Shown one piece after another: positions 59,083 to 64,000 of a stretch of DNA of 64,000 bases. The DNA comes from Phyto melanocephala (taxonomy: Eukaryota; Arthropoda; Insecta; Diptera; Rhinophoridae): NCBI GenBank assembly GCA_941918925.1, contig OW799237.1, forward strand, positions 2,771,201 to 2,835,200, in the 5' to 3' direction. Made by a program: the position numbers and the translations under genes. The notes beneath the pieces are model-generated. The model searched no databases. It was given only the letters and a program-made list of their open reading frames with translations, and was not told the origin of the DNA. Within the stretch, counting starts at the first letter, position 1; each line of letters opens with the position of its first letter.

Positions 59083-59886
59083 AAGCTTGATTTTTTAAGC
59101 GTAGTTTTTTTTTAAATCTAATAAAACACTCAAATTTGCAATATATATTCATAATTTTTATTGGAATCGATAAATTGGTCTCTGACATTTTCTTTTTAAA
59201 AATAACTTCATATAAATGTTGCCCGCGGCTCCGGTTAAAATGGTCCATTCGTAAAGTCCAATTTTGCACCACTTTTTCGAGCATTTTGACCTATATTCCA
59301 CGTGTTATGTTATACTCTAATGCTTTAATCGTGATTGGCTTGTCCACATAGATCAACGACTTCACACAACCCCACAAGAAATAGTCAAGAGGCGTCAAAT
59401 CACATGATCTTGGCGGCCAACTCACAGAGCTATTTCGAGATATAAACTGCTCACCAAATTCATTTTTCAAAATGTCCATTGTTTCACGAGCTGTGTGCCA
59501 TGTGACACCGTCTTGTTGAAACCACATATCAACGAAGTCCAAATCAGCCAATTTGGGCAAAAAAAAATCGCGTATCATGGCTCGATATCGTTCGCCGTTG
59601 ACGGTTACGCTTCTTCCACCGTCATCTTTGAAAAAAAATGGACCGAAGATGCCACCAGCCCATATGACGGCCATAAAAAGTTCGTAACAAACGATGTACA
59701 TTTCTCACAAAGCACGAATTTTGATATTAAATTTCAACGATTGGCAGTCATTGCTCGTTTGTGAGTTTCTCCATGATGAAATGGCAGAGTATACTGAACA
59801 CCTTTCACCTTTACAAATATAGTTTGGAAACAATTACCAATCAGTGCTGCCAACCCGAAAAACTTAATTCATAAAAAATCACCCTT
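59083..59886 (-). mobile_element. mariner-like element, internally deleted
   Basis: About 804 bp, reading on the minus strand. The 5' end AAGGGTGATTTTTTATGAAT and the 3' end, which read inward is AAGCTTGATTTTTTAAGCG, are matching terminal inverted repeats. TATA lies just outside both ends (59887-59890 and 59079-59082), consistent with a TA target duplication. It is inserted in copy 2 of the dispersed repeat, whose uninterrupted order can be read in copy 1. The transposase it carries (59774-59084) is broken. Its TIR differs from that of the 33.5-kb element, so it is another subfamily. Confidence 0.8.
59084..59774 (-). pseudogene. deleted mariner-like transposase, DDD core partly kept
   Basis: The ATG at 59774 gives MEKLTNEQ, a stop, then the start of the first HTH (about 59700-59750) with another stop. 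It then jumps into AVIWAGGIFGPFFF, so most of the DNA-binding domain and the first catalytic Asp are deleted. The catalytic part, 59701-59291, is open: MWFQQDGVTWHTARETMD carries the second Asp and WPPRSCDLTPLDYFLWG the third. I count 36 residues between them, unlike the 34 of classic mariner DD34D. After TRGI a TAG stop occurs, and the same frame continues with MLEKVVQNWTLRMDHFNRSR and GQHLYEVIFK, the family's C-terminus. The deletion complements that of the 33.5-kb copy, which kept the HTHs and lost the core. Confidence 0.85.
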
Positions 59887-60161
59887 TATATCAGTTATTT
59901 ATTGACCGATATTTCTTATTTTCAACAACTAACTGCTCCCATATATTTATAATAATTTGATATCACGCGCAAGTCTTAGCCGAGGACTTAAAAATACTGT
60001 TTTTAACGTAAACACACGGAGACGGATATTGCTTAATCCGCTACCCTATTCAGATGATATCAGATATTACATACTTTATGGAGTCGGAAATAAATGTTGT
60101 TGAAGTTTCAAACGGAATGACAAACCTACATATTTTCTTTCACTCTCTGCAAAGGGTATAA

Positions 60162-62900
60162 TTGCAATGTATTTTTGCCTATCACTTTGCCGATTTGTCT
60201 AAATGATTGTGCATATTACCCCAAAGTCATGCCATATATGGAAATAATAACAAATTTGTCTTTAAAATAAACGAATGCTGAAAATTTTATTTCTTATAGT
60301 TAAACTCTACAAAAAAAAAAAAAGAGAAAAAACAAAGACAGTTGTGTTTATTTGCTTATATCTCAGCAAGTCGTTAAGCTTTTAACCAGAAATTACAAAC
60401 CCAATCACAAAGCCTTATTAGGGGTTCTTTAAAAGTTCGGCTACCTTTGAGAATAAAACACAAAAATGGTGGTTGGTTTTTAGAAAAAAACGCCGTTATT
60501 TGGTAATCAAACCTTCTTTCAAAATGCCAATAACACTGGGGATCTCTCCAAGAATGTAGTCGTATTAAGAGGAATATAAAGAAAATGCGGGAGGTTTTAA
60601 ATATATTTAGGTACGACAAATTACGTGTTGGTATTACGATGAGTTGAGGAAAATGCGGGAGCCCTTATATTCGGATAAGACAGACAACAAGCTATTATAA
60701 GGACTATAAGGAATATATTAAAAGACAACAGATTACGTATTACTATTAACTATGAACACAAGGGAAATTCGCAGCGAATTGTATTCGACAACAGACGTCA
60801 GGAATATGCTCAGGGTCTTGCATTTAGCTATTGTAAAAATACAGCAACACCACTGTATAAACACAAAGCAAGCGTCTGGGAAACAGGTATCAGCACGGTT
60901 TCTGGCAGCACTTTAAATAGCCAAGACAAAGTATCACAACAGCGGTGTTGGTAGCTGCTCCCTCTCCTTCTCTAAAACTTTGACTCTTTATACTAAACCT
61001 TATATAAACTCAATGAGAATTATAAGTAATTTATATCTATTACGTATAACTATGCGTATATGTTTATATAATTTTAAATGGCACTTTACAGTATAACAAA
61101 GAAAACAAAAATCCCATGCCAGCCAACCCATAGTTCCTTTTTTATACAAAATTATTTAAGTCTATGAAAAGTTCATTGCGTGCTGAATAATCCTGTCATT
61201 GGATTCATTAAAATAATTGCTGTCTTTTCCATGAAAACAATAAGATAAAAAAACAACAACAAAAAAGAAAACTTAAATAACACTTGCTACTTATTTATTC
61301 CAATTTTTTTTGTTCAACACTATTTGCATTTTAATACTTTTTTGTACTGGCGACAAGGCAACAAAATGTTAATGTGAATTAGAAAACTTTGGCAGAAAAA
61401 TGTTGAAAGTTCTAGTTGTTGTTTTTTTTTCTATTTTTTTTTGTTTCATTAAAAACCGGTCATTTCAAAGATTTGAAGTAAATTAATTAAACCTTAAATG
61501 ACAGGAGTTACAGTGTTTTTTAGTAGGTAACTGCGTTTATAATAAAATTGTAATAAAAAGTTTATGGCTTTTAAAATTCTTTATAAAATGGAAATTAGAA
61601 TATAAAACTCTTTGATAAAAAGGCTTTATTTTATTACAATTTTATGAGAGTTTTACAAATGAAGAATTAGTGGGAAACTTAACTGTAAATAGGGGTATTC
61701 TTTTATAGTTTCTTTACATAAAATGCTCATCGATTTTATTAAATGGAAATACGTTTTTGGTCAACTTGTTATTTTTATTAATAAAAGCTAATTGAAGTGC
61801 TAGCTCTACCAACTACACTATTGTGAGCCTTTAAAACGCCCAAAAAAATATACAAATTAATTGTATTTTAGAGCTCATCTCTAGCGCAAATATATACCAG
61901 AAGCATGTTGAGTCCTTCAAGTCTAATGAGACCTTTAGCATGAGTCCTAGGTTAAAACAAATCTAAATCATATTAAGAGGAAATTTTTAATCCTTTTTTT
62001 GAACTTAAATTAAATTTCCATAAATTCTGTTTCAATTTAAAAAAAAAAAACTTTAGCTAAAGTACTTTAGGCACGACTGTTTTAAATAAATTAAATTTTA
62101 TTTTTCATAACAATTTAAAGTGACAGAAATTGTCTACCATAATACGAGTTTTAATCCTTGTTCGAATAAAAAGCAATAAACGAAACATACAAACAAATAA
62201 ATGCAATAAAAAAGAAAGAGAGAGGGAAAAAAATCAGATGAAAACTTTCTGCATTTCATATGAAAATATTATTTTAAGCAGCTCTGTTATGAAAACATCG
62301 AACGTAGGCAGTGTGAGGTAAAAAAAAAGAATCGAAAAATAATAAAAGAGAAAATTTTATAAAATATAAAAGAGCATTGTCAACATATTTTTTTATCGGC
62401 ATTAAAATAATGGCCAACGCTGACATTTACACATGACATCTAGCAATGGCAGCAGTGACTGTAACAGCAACAGCAACAGCAACAACATCAACAGAAATTA
62501 TTATTGTACGATGGTCTTAAAAAGTAGTGAATTTCCAAGCCATTTCAGAAAATAAATGTGAGTAAAATGTTGATTCTCAAAGTGGTCGACCATAGGATTC
62601 ATAGGTTTCATACAAATATTGTATTTTGTTTGCTTGTGTGCCTTAAACGTACACGTAATAGGCATTAATATTGTTTTTGTTTTTTATATAACATTTCAAT
62701 CACACACACGCACTTATAAAAAAAGTTGCAACGCAATTATTCTGTATTTAACACTGACCAGCATTTGGCAACAAAAAAAAAAAAAACAAAATTTCAATGA
62801 ATGAAATTATAAAAATGACACGTATGATATGTCTCCGGCTATTTAGCCAGCACAAATTGTTAGACACTCAAGAAAACATATTAGATTTGGCCAAAGTTCT
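60162..62900. other. AT-rich non-coding stretch
   Basis: No gene is supported. Around 60570-60760 short strings recur in order (GGAATATA, AAAATGCGGGAG, then GACAA..ATTACGT..TATTA), suggesting an old imperfect duplication of about 70-140 bp. CAACAGCAACAGCAACAACA triplets lie near 62465-62490. Minus frame 60374-60619 and plus frames 62130-62321 and 62619-62804 have no domain. Confidence 0.45.
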
Positions 62901-63453
62901 TAATACCCTCGAAGAATGTGTTAAACTTACGGTTGCTTAAAACAAATAACAAATATGTTCCTAATGGTAGAGTTGAACTGATGGACAACATAAAGCCACA
63001 AGGCTTAAGAACTAACAACCCCAGGAATGGAGAGCTGAGTGAGAGTAAAAATTATAGGGGGCATTATAGCAAACTTAGCGCCTACCTTGATAGAGATCTT
63101 TAGATTCAAAGGCCATAAATTAAGCATATTTCACATAAATGGCCTGGGAATCATTGTGAAACATTCTGTGCAATGAAGATAGATTTTCAAAAAGCTTTTG
63201 ACATTCTCTCGAATTTTGTAATTTAGAAAGCTCTTGAGTGTTTAAGCATAGTTAAAAAATAATCGATATTATTATTGAACTATTTACAAGCGCAAACTGT
63301 TGTAAGCTACATCAGTCTGCAGTCAGCCCTGCATCAAAGCCCGGGTATGTCAGGATTTTATACTTTCACTCTTATTGTTGTACGTTGTTTTGGGCAAAGT
63401 CAGGGCCATAACCTTGCAATTCTTTCATCACACATGTAGACAAAACTTCTAAC
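62901..63453 (+). pseudogene. non-LTR reverse transcriptase scrap
   Basis: Near 63045-63085 the frame reads SKNYRGHYSKLSAYLDRDL, resembling the NYRxIxxLSxxxKxFE block before motif A in Jockey-type RTs. At 63173-63226 another frame gives MKIDFQKAFDILSNFVI, a stop and KALECL, a good motif A (DFxKAFDxLxHxxLxxKLxxxG). Spacing between the blocks is shorter than usual and the frames differ, so it is a decayed, deleted copy. No YADD box is recognisable downstream. An A21 tract starts at 63454 and could be the element's tail, although the stretch between has no readable 3' region. Confidence 0.5.
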
Positions 63454-63474
63454 AAAAAAAAAAAAAAAAAAAAA
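63454..63474. repeat. A21 homopolymer
   Basis: An uninterrupted A run about 230 bp after the RT motif A relic on the same strand; possibly its poly-A tail. Confidence 0.85.
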
Positions 63475-63972
63475 TTATTAAAAATTAATAAAACATACTA
63501 GCACGCACAATACCATAAACACACTTGATTTTAACTAAAACATGTTTGATATTGTCGGGTTTTATGGAATTGCATCAATAAAATATTAAATTTGCTTTTC
63601 ACTTCCCCTTACTGACTTGTATATGCATGTGTGTGTTTATATTTTTAAAACCTTTTCGGGATGGTTGGCTATGTCAATATAATATTTTATTTATTTTGTA
63701 ACTACGTACATAAGCTGAAGGTTGAAAAGCAAAAATTATTTATTTATAAAAAACTTTACGAAAATGTTTTATTTTAAGAATTTTTAAAATAAATTTTGCG
63801 TTAAAAAAACTTTGTCATTTCTATCAAATTTTCATTTAAAGAAAATTTTAGACACATTCTCTTTTAACACAATGTTTTCAATTCATCTGAAATGCAACAA
63901 ATTTTTAATATTTTACAAAGTCCTTGTTTTAATTTTTTATTAAAAATATGAACGTCATAAAAGTGTTTACTA
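63475..63972. other. AT-rich non-coding stretch
   Basis: Nothing supportable. AAAATTT-rich low-complexity sequence near 63770-63860 resembles the degenerate repeat fields only loosely. Confidence 0.5.
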
Positions 63973-64000
63973 CAGGATGGGGCAAAAGTCATCATTTGGA
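63973..64000 (+). mobile_element. left end of a third MITE copy, cut by window edge
   Basis: CAGGATGGGGCAAAAGTCAT follows a TA at 63971-63972. It matches the inward-reading right end of the 6182-6303 MITE (CAGGGTGGGTCAAAAGTCAT) at all but two of 20 positions, and both continue CAT. The other end lies outside the window. Confidence 0.55.

Larger units (their letters stand above)
58985..60161 (-). repeat. dispersed repeat copy 2, interrupted by mariner
   Basis: The same repeat as at 35879-37290, in reverse orientation. Reading the minus strand from 60161, TATACCCTTTGCAGAGAGTG and then TATGTAGGTTTGTCATTC run down to ATAAATAACTGATATA at the mariner boundary. Beyond the mariner, AAGATCACCTCG followed by TTTTTTCACAAC resumes (about 59042-59067) and leads to AGCGAAACTGGTTTCGAATC then CCGACTAAGGCAAA (about 58980-59013), parallel to AGCGAACCAGGTTTTAAATT then CCGGCTAAGCCAAA in copy 1. 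The recurring landmarks in identical order make the pairing solid; class and outer limits are not known. Confidence 0.6.

Overview
The window reads as non-coding nuclear DNA of a higher (schizophoran, probably calyptrate) fly. It is strongly AT-rich, with long A and T runs, many CAA/CAG/GTT triplet tracts and a scatter of decayed insect transposons: LOA/R1-group and Jockey-like non-LTR elements, an RTE-like fragment, a Ty3/gypsy relic, IS630-Tc1-mariner elements, Helitron-like repeats and MITEs. This assignment is by family resemblance only. I find no intact host protein gene, rRNA, functional tRNA or CRISPR array. Nearly every open frame is short, low in complexity or part of a dead transposon.

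Layout. 0-2 kb: a Jockey-like reverse transcriptase relic and the tail of a LOA/R1-type element. 3.9-6.3 kb: two short MITEs of one family, with a third starting at the window's right edge. 7.5-10.9 kb: a near-perfect 1,706-bp head-to-tail duplication. 13-18.5 kb: a LOA/R1 3' end, two Helitron-like repeats and a mariner scrap. 20.1-22 kb and 40.4-42.8 kb: degenerate AT-rich repeat fields, the second split by a third Helitron-like element. 23.6-31.6 kb: gypsy integrase, RTE-like and RNase H relics. 33.54-34.42 kb: an internally deleted mariner-like element with perfect 35-bp terminal inverted repeats. 35.9-39 kb: a dispersed repeat interrupted by a 5'-truncated LOA element with a clear 13-bp target duplication, then another LOA-like fragment. 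46.5-47.5 kb: a LOA reverse transcriptase relic. 59-60.2 kb: a second copy of the 35.9-kb dispersed repeat, interrupted by a mariner-like element. 62.9-63.5 kb: a non-LTR reverse transcriptase scrap and an A21 tract.

The most notable non-transposon signal is a pair of similar plus-strand sites near 19.25 and 51.31 kb. Each has a pyrimidine-rich tract ending in AG, directly followed by GTAA, and a strong GTAAGTAAAA donor 28 or 45 nt further on. This is the arrangement expected of recursive-splicing (ratchet) sites or cryptic microexons. Together with the lack of exons and a lean of retroelement relics towards the minus strand, it suggests, without proving, that the window lies inside one very long plus-strand intron. 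I found no obvious new multi-gene system.
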